Source: Solwaraspora sp. WMMD1047
GTDB taxonomy: Bacteria; Actinomycetota; Actinomycetes; Mycobacteriales; Micromonosporaceae
Length of the DNA: 64,000 nt
Assembly (NCBI RefSeq): GCF_029626155.1
Contig: NZ_JARUBL010000001.1
Coordinates: 8,066,816-8,130,815 of the forward strand
Reading direction: 5' to 3'
Part shown: one piece after another, positions 9,312 to 18,192 of the stretch
How positions within the stretch are numbered: the stretch's first letter is position 1
Layout of the letters: the number at the start of each line of letters is the position of its first letter
The notes under the pieces: model-generated
The model's database searches: none
Told to the model about the DNA's origin: nothing
What the model saw: the letters and a program-made list of their open reading frames with translations, nothing else
Translations under genes and position numbers: made by a program

Positions 9312-9632
9312 ATGGCTGAAACGTTTGGGTTGGCGGAAGTGCTGGGTCGTCTTCGTGAGGATTTGGAGAAAGCGCAAGCTGACGGTGCCGGTAGCAGCCT
9401 GGGTTTGCGGATCGAGGGTGCCGAGGTGGAGCTTCTGGTCGAGGTGTCGCGGGAAACGGCCCCGGGCGGTAAGGTCAAGATCGATGTGGTGGGGTTCGGT
9501 GGTGTCGAGGCGGGCGCGGACGCCACGTTCGGCAGGTCGCGCACGCATCGGGTCACGTTGCAGCTGGCGGTAACGGATCGGGCGACCGGAGGTCCTGCTG
9601 AGGTTGCCGACGACCGCAAGCGGGCGTGGTGA
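9312..9632 (+). CDS. Trypsin-co-occurring (trypco2-like) small protein
   Basis: A 106-residue protein beginning MAETFGLAEVLGRLREDLEK, followed by a beta-rich half (LRIEGAEVELLVEVS, then VKIDVVGFGGVEAG and THRVTLQLAV). This layout matches the trypsin-co-occurring domain 2 type, small proteins encoded beside trypsin-like/STAND NTPase proteins in bacterial conflict loci. The ATG at 9312 is chosen because the family's conserved part begins there; an upstream start at 9231 would add 27 unconserved residues. The stop at 9632 is three bases before the next start. It probably acts as partner, sensor or adaptor of the protease-NTPase downstream. Confidence 0.7.
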   Translation: MAETFGLAEVLGRLREDLEKAQADGAGSSLGLRIEGAEVELLVEVSRETAPGGKVKIDVVGFGGVEAGADATFGRSRTHRVTLQLAVTDRATGGPAEVADDRKRAW

Positions 9633-9635
9633 GCG

Positions 9636-12600
9636 TTGGACGAGCGGCTGCTCGCCGATCTTCGGTGTGGTGACGCAGACGGGGTCGTCAAGACGGGTTC
9701 CGGATACCGGATCAGCCGGTCGCTGGTCCTGACCGCCGCCCACAACCTGCGTGACAGGCACGGTGTGCTGCTACCTCGGGTCGAGATCTGGCTGGGGCAT
9801 CCGATGCACGGGGTGGTGGGGCCATTCGGTGCTGTGGAGGTGTGGGTGGATCCGGCCGGGGCCGATGTGGCTCTGGTGCGGGTGAGCGGTGATCTGCCGC
9901 CGATGTCCGGTGTGGTGCGGTGGGGCCGGTCGACCGGTGTGCAGCAGTTCGGCTACACCGGAGCGGGGTATCCGGCGTTTGCGGAGTTCGAGTCCGGGCA
10001 GCGGGCGGTGACCCAGCTTTCGGGTGTGGTGAATCCTCTGTCGATGGGGCCGGGTGGCGGGTTCGCGGTCGAACAGGATGCCTTTCCTGATACCCGTGCC
10101 GATGTCGGGCGTGGACATCCGTGGGCGGGGTTGTCGGGCGCGGCGGTGTTCTGTGATCCCCGCTCTCAGGATCCGCCGGGGGGTGGGCAGCTTCTGGTCG
10201 GGGTGTGTGTGCGGGACTCAGCAGTGTTCGCCGGCCGCCGGCTGTATGCCCATCCGGTCGCGGCGTTGTGCCGGGAGCCCGGCTTTGTCGCGCAGATGGT
10301 CGCTGATGGGGCGGCGGTGCCGTGGGTGGAGTCGGTGCAACTGCACGGTGCCCTGTCGGTGGTGATGGCCGCGCTGGTGGGCACGCCAGGGTCGTTGCTG
10401 GCCGCGGATGGTGAGGTGGTGGCGTTCCACGGCCGCCGTGACGCCTTAAACGTGTTGGCGGGTTGGCGGGATCAGCCGGGCGCGGTGTCGGTGACTGTGG
10501 TGTCCGGGGCGGGCGGGCAGGGCAGACCCGGCTGGCGCGCCAGTTCCTGCGTGAGACCCCTGCCGGCTTCGTGGGCGGGTTCCTGCCCCGCACGGCCGGG
10601 CCGGACACCGACGATGCCGATCACATCGACGGCAGGTACATCGACCGGTTGCGGTCGAGTTCAGCGCCGGTGGTCCTGGTGGCCGACTACGCCGAGACCC
10701 GCCCCGACCGGATGGCCCGCCTCATCGCGGACCTGGTGTCACAGCCGCCGCGACATCCGGTGCGGCTGCTGTTGCTGACCCGGCACAAGGGCGCGTGGTG
10801 GGAGGGCTTACGCACGGAACTGCCCCACGTCGTGTCCGAGGATCCGCTGCTGGCGCCGCTTTCGCCGCTGGCCGCCGAACCAGCCGAGCGGGCGGGGTGG
10901 TTCGACGAGGCGATAGCGGCGTTCACCAGCCCCACTGCCCTGCCCGCCCTGCCCGACGCGGCCACCGTCGACTGGCCGACCATCGCCGCCCGGCTGCGTG
11001 ACCGGCGCCCGGACCTGACCGACGACCGGTATGGCAACGTGCTCACGCTGCACATGGCCGCCCTCGTCGCGCTGCTGCGCGCGGCGGCAGGCGACGACCC
11101 GGCGCAGGTCGGCGACCCCGAACGTGAACTCGTGGCCCACGAACGCCGCTACCAGCGGCGTATCGCAGCCCGCCGCGGCCTGTTCAACCCCGGCGTCCTC
11201 AGTAGCCGCCACGACGTCGACGAACGCCGCCGCGACGCCACCGGCCTACTCGACCGGGCTGTCGCCGGCGCCATCCTGCTCGGCGCCTGCGACAACCCGA
11301 CGGCGGCCGCGGTCGCCGGCCTCGCCGGCGGACCGGTCCACGACGTGCTGGCATGGCTGGGTTCCCTCTACCCACCCACAGTCGGCTCACCCACGGCCAT
11401 CGGGCTGGTGCAACCGGACCGCCTGGCCGAGCGCATGCTCGCACAGACCCTGATGGAGCAGCCCGACGTCCTGCCCGCCGCGAGCGTGCTTCTGGACCAG
11501 CAACCGGCGATCGTCAACGCCCTGACCGTGGTGAGTAGGGCAGCCGAACGCCCCGACCACCACCAGCAGCTCACCGAACAGATCGCATCGCTCATCGACG
11601 CTCATCCGGCTCGCTACGCGCCAGCGGCACAGTACGCCGCCGTGGCCGTCACACACCCCGCGGGCCTGCTCGCCGGGCTGCACCGGTACGGCCAGCGTGA
11701 CCTCCCCGGCCTGGTGGCCACGCTGAACCTGGTCGCGGCCCGGTTACCCCGCTACTCCGTCAGCCTCGCCGGCTACATCACCCAGATCACCGCACTACAC
11801 GTCACCGTCCTGCGCGAGTTGACCGACGATGAACACACCCTGCCTGACCTGGCCATGTCGGTGAACAACCACGCGCTGCGGCTGGCCGAGGCCGGGCGGC
11901 GGTCGGAAGCCCTGACGTTCTCCCAGGAAGCGGTCACCCTGCGCCGGGAGCTGGCCGAAGCCAACCGCGACGCCTACCTGCCCGACCTGGCCGTGTCGGT
12001 GAACAATCACGCGCTGCGGCTGGCCGAGGCCGGGCGGCGGTCGGAAGCCCTGACGTTCTCCCAGGAAGCGGTCACCGTCTACCGGGAGCTGGCCGAAGCC
12101 AACCGCGACGCCTACCTGCCCGACCTGGCCGCGTCGGTGAACAACCACGCGAACAGGCTGGCCGAGGCCGGGCGGCGGTCGGAAGCCCTGACGTTCTCCC
12201 AGGAAGCGGTCACCGTCTACCGGGAGCTGGCCGAAGCCAACCGCGACGCCTACCTGCCCAACCTGGCCATGTCGGTGAACAACCACGCGAACAGGCTGGC
12301 CGAGGCCGGGCGGCGGTCGGAAGCCCTGACGTTCTCCCAGGAAGCGGTCACCGTCTACCGGGAGCTGGCCGAAGCCAACCGCGACGCCTACCTGCCCAAC
12401 CTGGCCATGTCGGTGAACAACCACGCGAACAGGCTGGCCGAGGCCGGGCGGCGGCCGGAAGCCCTGACGTTCTCCCAGGAAGCGGTCACCCTGCGCCGGG
12501 AGCTGGCCGAAGCCAACCGCGACGCCTACCTACCCGACCTGGCCCGCGGGCTGTGGGTGGCCGCGTGGGTACGCCACGCCCTGAACGCCGACCTGGACAA

Positions 12601-12787
12601 CGGGCTGGCTCTGATCGCCGAAGCGGTGAGCCTCTTCGTAGCGTTGGTGGAGCACGAACCAGAAGCGTTCATCGGCCTCCTGCGTGCCGCCCTCGCAACC
12701 CAGGCCGACATCCTGCAAGCCCTCGATCGCACGGCAGAGGCAGACGAGATCCGCACCCTTCTCAACCCGCCGCCGGACCGGAGCTGA
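9636..12787 (+). pseudogene. Trypsin-like protease/STAND NTPase/TPR protein, frameshifted
   Basis: This is one gene split by a single-base loss. The first part (from TTG 9636) is a trypsin-like domain with His36 (LTAAHN), Asp77 (GADVAL) and Ser167 (GLSGAAVF). It continues into the P-loop VVSGAGGQG, where GGC-AAG-ACC is expected but GGC-AG-ACC is found near 10524. The missing A falls in the Walker A lysine codon. In the next frame the protein resumes at TRLARQFL, then VVLVADYAETR (Walker B), a helical STAND region and a TPR tail ending at 12787. Repaired it would be about 1,050 residues. Such proteins are thought to sense invaders and trigger proteolysis. As read, it ends prematurely at 10778. 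Confidence 0.75.
11846..12535 (+). repeat. Five 138-bp repeats encoding a TPR-like array
   Basis: Five consecutive units start at 11846, 11984, 12122, 12260 and 12398, exactly 138 bases (46 codons) apart, with the start of a sixth at 12536. Each encodes N-N-H-A-x-R-L-A-E-A-G-R-R, then EALTFSQEAVT and RELAEANRDAYLP, a two-helix tetratricopeptide-like unit. The units differ at only a few bases (for example ALRL versus ANRL, LRRE versus VYRE). The near identity at nucleotide level indicates recent duplication or gene conversion. Confidence 0.9.
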
Positions 12788-12920
12788 AGTGTCCGTTTGT
12801 GGATCGCTCAGCGGTCAACTCAGATCGCTGATCGACCCCTTTGACTCGCACGACCTGCATATTCATATTTGCCCGTACGTGACCATTCTCAGTAACCCGG
12901 GCTATCCGTTACGCGCCGTG

Positions 12921-12950
12921 GCTCCAACCGTCATCGCGGACGGTTGGAGC
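12921..12950 (+). terminator. Hairpin after the protease-NTPase gene
   Basis: A perfect 12-bp stem (GCTCCAACCGTC with GACGGTTGGAGC) around ATCGCG, about 135 bases beyond the stop at 12787. It lies between two convergent gene blocks and is a plausible terminator for the rightward cassette. Confidence 0.55.
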
Positions 12951-13021
12951 GGGCGGCTGCCGCGACTCGATCGCTGAAGGACGCGGGTCAGCTTCGCGCG
13001 GCTCGTCGGCGGCATCCCGGA

Positions 13022-13147
13022 TTACCCCGCCGACGTCGGCGCGAGATGACGATCAGGACGTGACCCGCGCCCACCGACCCAACAGAAATCGGAGATGCAG
13101 TATGAAGCGCCCGTCGGCACGCAGGCCCGGGGGATGTCGTCGTCCAT
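13022..13147 (-). CDS. 41-residue small protein in the conjugation operon
   Basis: A short leftward reading frame whose ATG at 13147 has an excellent Shine-Dalgarno sequence (AAAGGAG, seven bases upstream). It lies 30 bases past the VirB6-like gene's stop. The peptide starts MDDDIPRACVPTG, has three cysteines (positions 9, 17 and 22) and a basic, glycine-rich C-terminal half. It may be a genuine small gene of the operon, or the 5' stump of a gene cut when the cassette was inserted just downstream. No family is recognised. Confidence 0.45.
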   Translation of the reverse strand: MDDDIPRACVPTGASYCISDFCWVGGRGSRPDRHLAPTSAG

Positions 13148-13177
13148 GGCAGAACTCCTTTGCGAGAGACGAAAGGG

Positions 13178-14080
13178 CTAGCGGCGTCCGAGGACGGGCA
13201 TACGGCGGGTGATCGACTGGAGGACCACGGCGCGCAGCACGACTCCGGCGGTGGACACCTGGCCCCCTCGGGTGACGTAGCGGCCGACCAGTTTCGGGAT
13301 GCGCACGGTCACCATGAGCAGGAAGGCGGCCATGAACAGGTTGAACACGTCGGTGCTCGCGCCGCCGGGAAGGCCCAACAGGATCGGCACGTTGTGCTCC
13401 GGGTCGAGCAGCAGATCCACGCCGGTGGTGAAGAAGATGGCCTGCAGCAGCGGCGTGGCCAGACAACCCAGCAGCGAGCGCCACCACAGCCCGGCGGCGG
13501 CCTGGGTGTGCGGCAGGGCGTAACACGCCAGCGCGACCGGGGCGATACCGGCGAGCACGATCAGCGTGGCGATCCTGGCGAACCAACCGACCAGCAGCAT
13601 GTAGAACAGCACGACGATGATCAGCCCGATCACTACCGCGAGCACGGCTGACGGCGGGCTGGTCAAGGCGCCGACGATGCGGGCCGTGACGAACTCGATG
13701 ACCTGCGGACCGGACGCGGTCTGGCCGACCATCGCGACCGTCAACGCGTTGGCCGTCTCGATGAGCATCCGGCACAGCTCGACGCCGAAGTTCGACGCCA
13801 CGAACCCGAACACCAGTCGGGGCAGCAGGTCTTTGGCCTGGTATCGGATCTGGAAGGTGCCATGTGTCATCGCCGTGGCGCCGGCGACGATGATCGCCAA
13901 CACGAAGGCGGCGTTGACGACCACGACGGACCGGCCAACCAGCAGTTGGACCTGCGGGAAGACCGTGACGTCGGGTGAGGTGAAGAACGTGGCGGTCAGG
14001 AGCGAGACGAGCCCGCCGAGCATGCCCTGGACACGCTCGGCGAGCCACTCGATCAGGCCGTTGTACAGCCACTCGGTCAT
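13178..14080 (-). CDS. VirB6/TrbL-like polytopic membrane protein
   Basis: A 300-residue integral membrane protein with about six hydrophobic segments, including VVVVNAAFVLAIIVAGATA, AVLAVVIGLIIVVLFYMLLV and IATLIVLAGIAPVALACYAL. A membrane core followed by a charged C-terminus is typical of VirB6/TrbL-type channel proteins of actinobacterial conjugation systems. The start ATG at 14080 is seven bases after the pilin-like gene's stop at 14088, so the two are cotranscribed. In the usual order PrgI and VirB4 would follow; here an inverted 4.4-kb cassette intervenes. Confidence 0.8.
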   Translation of the reverse strand: MTEWLYNGLIEWLAERVQGMLGGLVSLLTATFFTSPDVTVFPQVQLLVGRSVVVVNAAFVLAIIVAGATAMTHGTFQIRYQAKDLLPRLVFGFVASNFGVELCRMLIETANALTVAMVGQTASGPQVIEFVTARIVGALTSPPSAVLAVVIGLIIVVLFYMLLVGWFARIATLIVLAGIAPVALACYALPHTQAAAGLWWRSLLGCLATPLLQAIFFTTGVDLLLDPEHNVPILLGLPGGASTDVFNLFMAAFLLMVTVRIPKLVGRYVTRGGQVSTAGVVLRAVVLQSITRRMPVLGRR

Positions 14081-14087
14081 GGCGGCT

Positions 14088-14393
14088 TCAGCCGCCGAGG
14101 ATGCCCTGCAGGACTTGCAGGATCACCGGTGCGAGGACTGCCAGGGCGTAGCCGGCCAGGGCCGCTTTGAAGTTCCCCTTGGCCTGTTCCGCCTGGGCCG
14201 GGTCACCGCCGGCGGTCATGTACCGCAGTCCACCGATGACGAGGAACAAGGTGGCCACGGCCGCCAAGATCCTCATGATCCACAGTTCGAGGCTCTGAAT
14301 GACCTCGGGGATGCTCTTCGCCGCCACGACATTCGGGGCGGGTGCTGCTGCGATCAGGTCTCCGGCAGCGGAGACGAGGGTGTACGCGTGCAT
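14088..14393 (-). CDS. VirB2-like pilin/TrbC-type small membrane protein
   Basis: A 101-residue protein with an N-terminal hydrophobic part, a first membrane segment (IMRILAAVATLFLVIGGLRY), the short loop MTAGGDPAQAEQAKGNFK and a second membrane segment (ALAGYALAVLAPVILQVL). Two helices joined by the A-G-G-D-P-A-Q-A-E-Q-A-K loop are the hallmark of pilin-type subunits of Gram-positive conjugation systems. The ATG at 14393 has GTGGAG about nine bases upstream. It is the first gene of the leftward channel operon, after an 824-base gene-free stretch likely to hold its promoter. Confidence 0.75.
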   Translation of the reverse strand: MHAYTLVSAAGDLIAAAPAPNVVAAKSIPEVIQSLELWIMRILAAVATLFLVIGGLRYMTAGGDPAQAEQAKGNFKAALAGYALAVLAPVILQVLQGILGG

Positions 14394-15217
14394 GGGCGGT
14401 CTCCACAACGAGTTCGTGGGACCGCCTCGGTGGGAACCTCGCGCGGTGCTGGCCGGTGGGGGCGCTCCTCCCTACGTCGATCGCGAAGGTCGGGGGTCAG
14501 TACGCCGTACCGGATTGCGGCCAGCCGCCCGGGGCGGTAGCCCCACCGAGGCGGGCACGCCATCAGCGGCATGCACCACCCAGACCTGCATTGTCAGCCG
14601 GCACGAACTCGCGCCCCACCGGACCCGACCTGACCAGACCTAACGACACAGGTAGAAGACGGTCCCGGCGGTCAAGCCGGATACCGCTGATTCGCCGTTG
14701 ACAGGTCCGGGCACCTCCGCCGCGAACGCATGTCAGGCTCAGCTGGCCGCACACCGTTCTGACGAACGGTCGACTACGCTGCCGATGGCCAGTTCCTGTG
14801 CGCGAGACGACCGGTCGAGAGCCGTGTTAGGCGAAGGTGACACCCTCGGCGGGAGGCTGCCGCGGGCGGTGTTGGACCATCCGAACCCCGCGCCAACTGC
14901 TGCGATCGGCGTGCCTGCGCACGCCCTCTCGAGCGTTTGAGATCTGGAGCGGCTCGGGCGGCGGCGAGACCAGGCCGCGTTGATCCCCGTCGCCACGGCA
15001 AGGATCAGCCTTCTCGATCAGCAGACATCGCGGCGCGTGGTTACCGGTCTTGCGGATGCGCCGTCGGGCGGGAATGACGCGGCTCGGTCAGCCGAATGTC
15101 TGCTGCTGATAGGGGCATCCTCTTGCTTCGCCTCGGCGCTCTCGCTGACTCGCGTGATCCCGGGTTGACCGTGGGCGGATGTAGCAGCGTCGGCGAAGAA
15201 GCCGACCGATCCTGTTC
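14394..15217. other. 824-base gene-free stretch upstream of the channel operon
   Basis: No convincing gene is present; short frames here are unsupported by Shine-Dalgarno sequences or protein-like composition. It contains a TTGACAGGTCCGG copy of the dispersed motif at about 14698-14710, with GACCTGACCAGACCTAAC some 70 bases earlier. It probably carries the promoter of the VirB2-VirB6 operon. No oriT was identified. Confidence 0.5.
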
Positions 15218-15664
15218 TTAGTTTGCGTCTGGCGCACGAAAGAGTCTCGCCATGGCGGCACGTAAAGTTGTGTTGTCGCCAGCGGAGCAGTCGAACTTAA
15301 CATACTTTTCCGTGACTGTGTCGGCCTTACTCCAATTCGCATCGTTCTCGCCGAAGTACTCAAAAAAGCGGTGGAACCGCCCGTCCAAGGTGATGATAAT
15401 CTCGGATTGGAGTAGCCACCCCTCAATGATATAGGTATCGAGTACCTCATCCTCGAACCTTCGGCTGAAAAGCCCGCCTGTTCGCTTGATCCCGCCAAGT
15501 CGTCGAATCGTCCAGCGCCGCAGGCCGGGATTACCCGCTTTCGCCATTATATTCAAGAAGTCGGCGATCAGACGTTCACGTTCTTGATCTTCACGTTCTG
15601 ATTCAAGCCTTGCCTGTGCCTCGCGCTCCGCCTGTCGACGGATTTCCTCCTCCAGAGACCCCAT
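15218..15664 (-). CDS. Hypothetical low-GC protein with coiled-coil start
   Basis: A 148-residue protein. The ATG at 15664 has GGAAGGATC about seven bases upstream. The N-terminal 40 residues are almost all Glu, Arg, Gln and Ala (MGSLEEEIRRQAEREAQ) and predict a coiled coil. The rest is mixed, with IIEGWLLQSEIIITLDGRF and a C-terminal ARLFRAPDAN. The GC content is clearly below that of the neighbouring conjugation genes, and codons ending in A or T are frequent, which suggests separate acquisition. No family is recognised. It sits alone between gene-free stretches, next to a transposase remnant. Confidence 0.6.
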   Translation of the reverse strand: MGSLEEEIRRQAEREAQARLESEREDQERERLIADFLNIMAKAGNPGLRRWTIRRLGGIKRTGGLFSRRFEDEVLDTYIIEGWLLQSEIIITLDGRFHRFFEYFGENDANWSKADTVTEKYVKFDCSAGDNTTLRAAMARLFRAPDAN

Positions 15665-16038
15665 CAACGATCCTTCCAGTGCTCGCAGGCCCCAACCGCA
15701 CCGTCCGACCCGACACATCCTGGGCCACCCGTTCAAGCGTCAGATCAGGCCGGGTGCTCGATCGTCGGATTGAGCACAATCGGCTGAACGGGTTCACGGT
15801 ACTTTCGGGAGACGTCGATAGGGTTCGGGTATTCAGCCGACTCTGCCATGCGAAGGCACGCATGTCACCACCTCCTTGGACCACTACCGTCGACCGCTGA
15901 CACGTCGGGTTCTGCGGCCTCGGAAGCGAGAAGGGTCCACTTTCCCAGGTCGAAGGCCGTACCAGCGCCGCGGTAACCGACTGACTCACTGCGCGTCCCA
16001 CCGCCTGGCGCGACCAGGTCTAGGCCGTCGCTATTGAC

Positions 16039-16340
16039 ATGTGCACCGTGTCCAAGGCAGCCGTCCGCCGGGCCCTGCCCCATGCAATGCTGATCGTCAA
16101 CCACCTCCACATCGTGCAACTGGCCGGCCGGGCCATTGCCGAAGTCGCCGCCAAACGATCGCCACCCGGCGTGCGCCGCCGCGCGGCCCTGCTGCCAGCG
16201 ACCCCGAACGGCAACTACGCATCCGGCTGACCAGGCCAGCGGCAAGAATGCGGGTCGAACACGTCGACCGGCCGACCGGCACCAGCAGCACTCTGCCCGC
16301 CGAGATCGACGCACTGATCCTGGCCCCGCGGGGGATCGGC
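16039..16340 (+). pseudogene. ISL3-type transposase remnant
   Basis: The frame from 16039 reads VRRALPHAMLIVNHLHIVQL, then AGRAIAEV, which matches the DDE region of ISL3-family transposases (LPHATLVVDHFHVVQLAN). The catalytic Asp is replaced by Asn. After about 16220 homology continues in another frame as LRIRLTRPAARMRVEHVD, so at least one frameshift is present. Both ends of the transposase are missing. It is a dead fragment beside the low-GC gene at 15218. Confidence 0.65.
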
Positions 16341-16373
16341 CCGGCCGCGGATCGAGGCGCAGTGAGCCTCAGC

Positions 16374-16922
16374 TCAGCCGCCCGCAGCCGGCGTGGCTGC
16401 GTTGAAGATGTCGGTATTGACCAACTCCTGGTCCCAGTCCTCCCACGCGGCGAAGACGATGCGCTCGACCAGCCGGCCGCAGAAGACCGGCACGCTCACT
16501 AGGGCCACGCCGGCACGCGAGGTGTCGACGGCATAGGCGTGCGGGTCGGCCGTCAGGAGCATGTGGCGGTTGGCCGTGCCGGCACTCGCCTTGGGCGGGC
16601 CATAGCCGTGCAACAACGAGCAGCGAAGCGCATAGATCAGCTTCGCGTCTGCCTCCGTCACATCGTGGCTCGTCAGCAGGTTGGACCATCGCTGGCCGAC
16701 TTTCTCCGTCCCGCTGGTGAGCGTGTCGAGCACGGTCATCGCGATGCTGAGCCCGATCCAGGACTCGTTCCCGGTGCCCTCGCCGGTGGTCTCGTTCCGG
16801 CCGTTGGCGGTGCGCATGTCGCGCACGGCAAGGACGAGTGTCGGGTACAGGCTTGTCTCGGTCACGGGGCACTGGAGCATGTCGGGCGCATCGTTGCGTC
16901 CATCGTCAAGCGTCGTAGTCAC
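16374..16922 (-). CDS. HEPN-like hypothetical protein
   Basis: A 182-residue protein from the GTG at 16922; no clear Shine-Dalgarno sequence is seen, so it may be leaderless. The helical middle contains ALRCSLLHGYG, with Arg100 and His105 forming an R-x4-H motif in a predicted helix. That is the signature of HEPN nucleases and HEPN-like proteins, whose usual form is RNxxxHG. The C-terminal part (VSVPVFCGRLVERIVFAAW) is hydrophobic and could pack the helical bundle. No partner nucleotidyltransferase or antitoxin gene is adjacent. A toxin or RNase role is an inference from the motif only. Confidence 0.55.
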   Translation of the reverse strand: MTTTLDDGRNDAPDMLQCPVTETSLYPTLVLAVRDMRTANGRNETTGEGTGNESWIGLSIAMTVLDTLTSGTEKVGQRWSNLLTSHDVTEADAKLIYALRCSLLHGYGPPKASAGTANRHMLLTADPHAYAVDTSRAGVALVSVPVFCGRLVERIVFAAWEDWDQELVNTDIFNAATPAAGG

Positions 16923-17132
16923 TAGGGAAAGATTCTAGCCCGGTGGCGCGGCGGCGCGGGTCCATCTAGCCAGCATTGCCTCGAACACCGACTCCGGATC
17001 CAGATTTCCCCCCGGACCCCAGCATCCATCAGGCAAAACCCGCCAACGCCTCAGCCAACGGCGCCTCACAAAGCATGTCACATCAGACGCAACAACCTTC
17101 ACCAGACGACACGACGACGTCATCGCCGAAGG

Positions 17133-17948
17133 TCAACCGACGGGTCGCGCCGCCTGCGCCCGCCTCGGTGACAAGCTGGCAACGCCGTTCCGGCGCGCTT
17201 CCGTAGCTCTGTCCCGGACGAATGTTTCCTTCAGTACGAATCCGCTCATTTGCCCCTGCACCAGGGCGGCCACAAGCTTGCGTTCGGCGCGCTTGCGCCT
17301 CATGCGCATGACCGCGCCGGTCTGGCGGTGCTCGGCGGCGATCTGCTCAATGAGCACGTCGCCGAGTCGGGTGGAGGAGATCAGTTCGGCTTGGCTGTCG
17401 GTGATGATGCCGGCGGCGACGGCTCGGCCGAGGAGGAGGTCGGGGTGGCCGTAGGGCCGGTATGGGGTGCGGGATCCGACCGGCACGTCCGGTGGTAGTT
17501 CGAGTAGGTCGTCGTTGCGGCGGGCTTTGAGTCCGGCCCGCCACGCCGCCCAGCACAGCCGCAGCCAGATCCGCGGTGTCTGAAGGTCGTCGGTGCGCAG
17601 CGTGTGCAGGAACGCGGTGAGCAGTTCGGAGTCGATGTCGTCGGCAAGTTTCGTGTGGCCCTTGGACAGGCGTGCGGCGAGGTGCGTCAGGCCGGGTAGG
17701 GCGACGCCGACCGCGCCGACCGTCCACGCGGGCCCCCAGTCTCGGGCCTGGTGGGCTAGTTGACGCCAAGTGGCGTCGGAGGTGTCGGGGCCCATCGTCG
17801 GGCTTCGTAGCAGGGTGCGGAGTTCGTCCAAGGGGAGGTGCCGGTCGGGTAGACCGTCGATCGGGCGGCCGTCGAAGGCCAGAGGTGCTGGTTGACAGAC
17901 CAGCAGCCGGAAGGCGTCCTCGGCGACGGTCAGAGCGGTGCGGGGCAT
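17133..17948 (-). CDS. Sigma-like or helix-turn-helix hypothetical protein
   Basis: A 271-residue helical protein; the ATG at 17948 has AGGAG about nine bases upstream. Segments such as RIWLRLCWAAWRAGLKARR and the end IEQIAAEHRQTGAVMRMRRK, followed by RAERKLVAAL, resemble the helix-turn-helix organisation of sigma-factor-like regulators on actinobacterial elements. I do not recognise a precise family. It is the first gene of the leftward block and diverges from the methyltransferase operon across a 244-base region carrying palindromic TGACAG motifs, so it could be a regulator of the element. Confidence 0.5.
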   Translation of the reverse strand: MPRTALTVAEDAFRLLVCQPAPLAFDGRPIDGLPDRHLPLDELRTLLRSPTMGPDTSDATWRQLAHQARDWGPAWTVGAVGVALPGLTHLAARLSKGHTKLADDIDSELLTAFLHTLRTDDLQTPRIWLRLCWAAWRAGLKARRNDDLLELPPDVPVGSRTPYRPYGHPDLLLGRAVAAGIITDSQAELISSTRLGDVLIEQIAAEHRQTGAVMRMRRKRAERKLVAALVQGQMSGFVLKETFVRDRATEARRNGVASLSPRRAQAARPVG

Positions 17949-18192
17949 AGCGGCTCCTGAAGGAGAACAGCCCCACCGGGTGTGGGGCGAAGACCCTCAT
18001 TGGCACACCCGCACCTGTCACCACAGGCCGCTGTCAGGTTCTGACAGACCCGGTTAGGTCGGGTCGGGTTCGCGGGCTGTCAGGTCCCGTCCGGACAGGT
18101 CCTGACCGGTCGGCCGGGAGTTCGTTTCGCCTGACCGGTCGCGTCTGGGCAGTGTCAGTACGCCCAACCTGGTCCCGGGGGCCACCACACCC
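17949..18192. promoter_or_regulatory. Divergent promoter region with TGACAG palindromes
   Basis: This gap separates two diverging gene blocks. It contains CTGTCAG-GTT-CTGACAG (18031-18047, a perfect seven-base inverted repeat with a three-base spacer) and GCTGTCAGGTCCCGTCC plus GGACAGGTCCTGACCGG between about 18077 and 18109. The arrangement suggests operator sites that control both directions. Confidence 0.55.

Noticed and set aside
11795-12424. 209-residue frame on the minus strand across the TPR repeats
   Set aside because: It repeats with the same 138-base period because it lies opposite the TPR units; composition (Gly/Val/Gln/Arg) is that of antisense high-GC DNA and it lacks a ribosome site.
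11846-12535. CRISPR-like regular repeats
   Set aside because: The 138-bp units are contiguous, in frame and encode protein; there are no unique spacers.
14698-14940. 80-residue plus-strand frame in the 14.4-15.2 kb gap
   Set aside because: No ribosome site or family resemblance; composition fits noncoding high-GC sequence.
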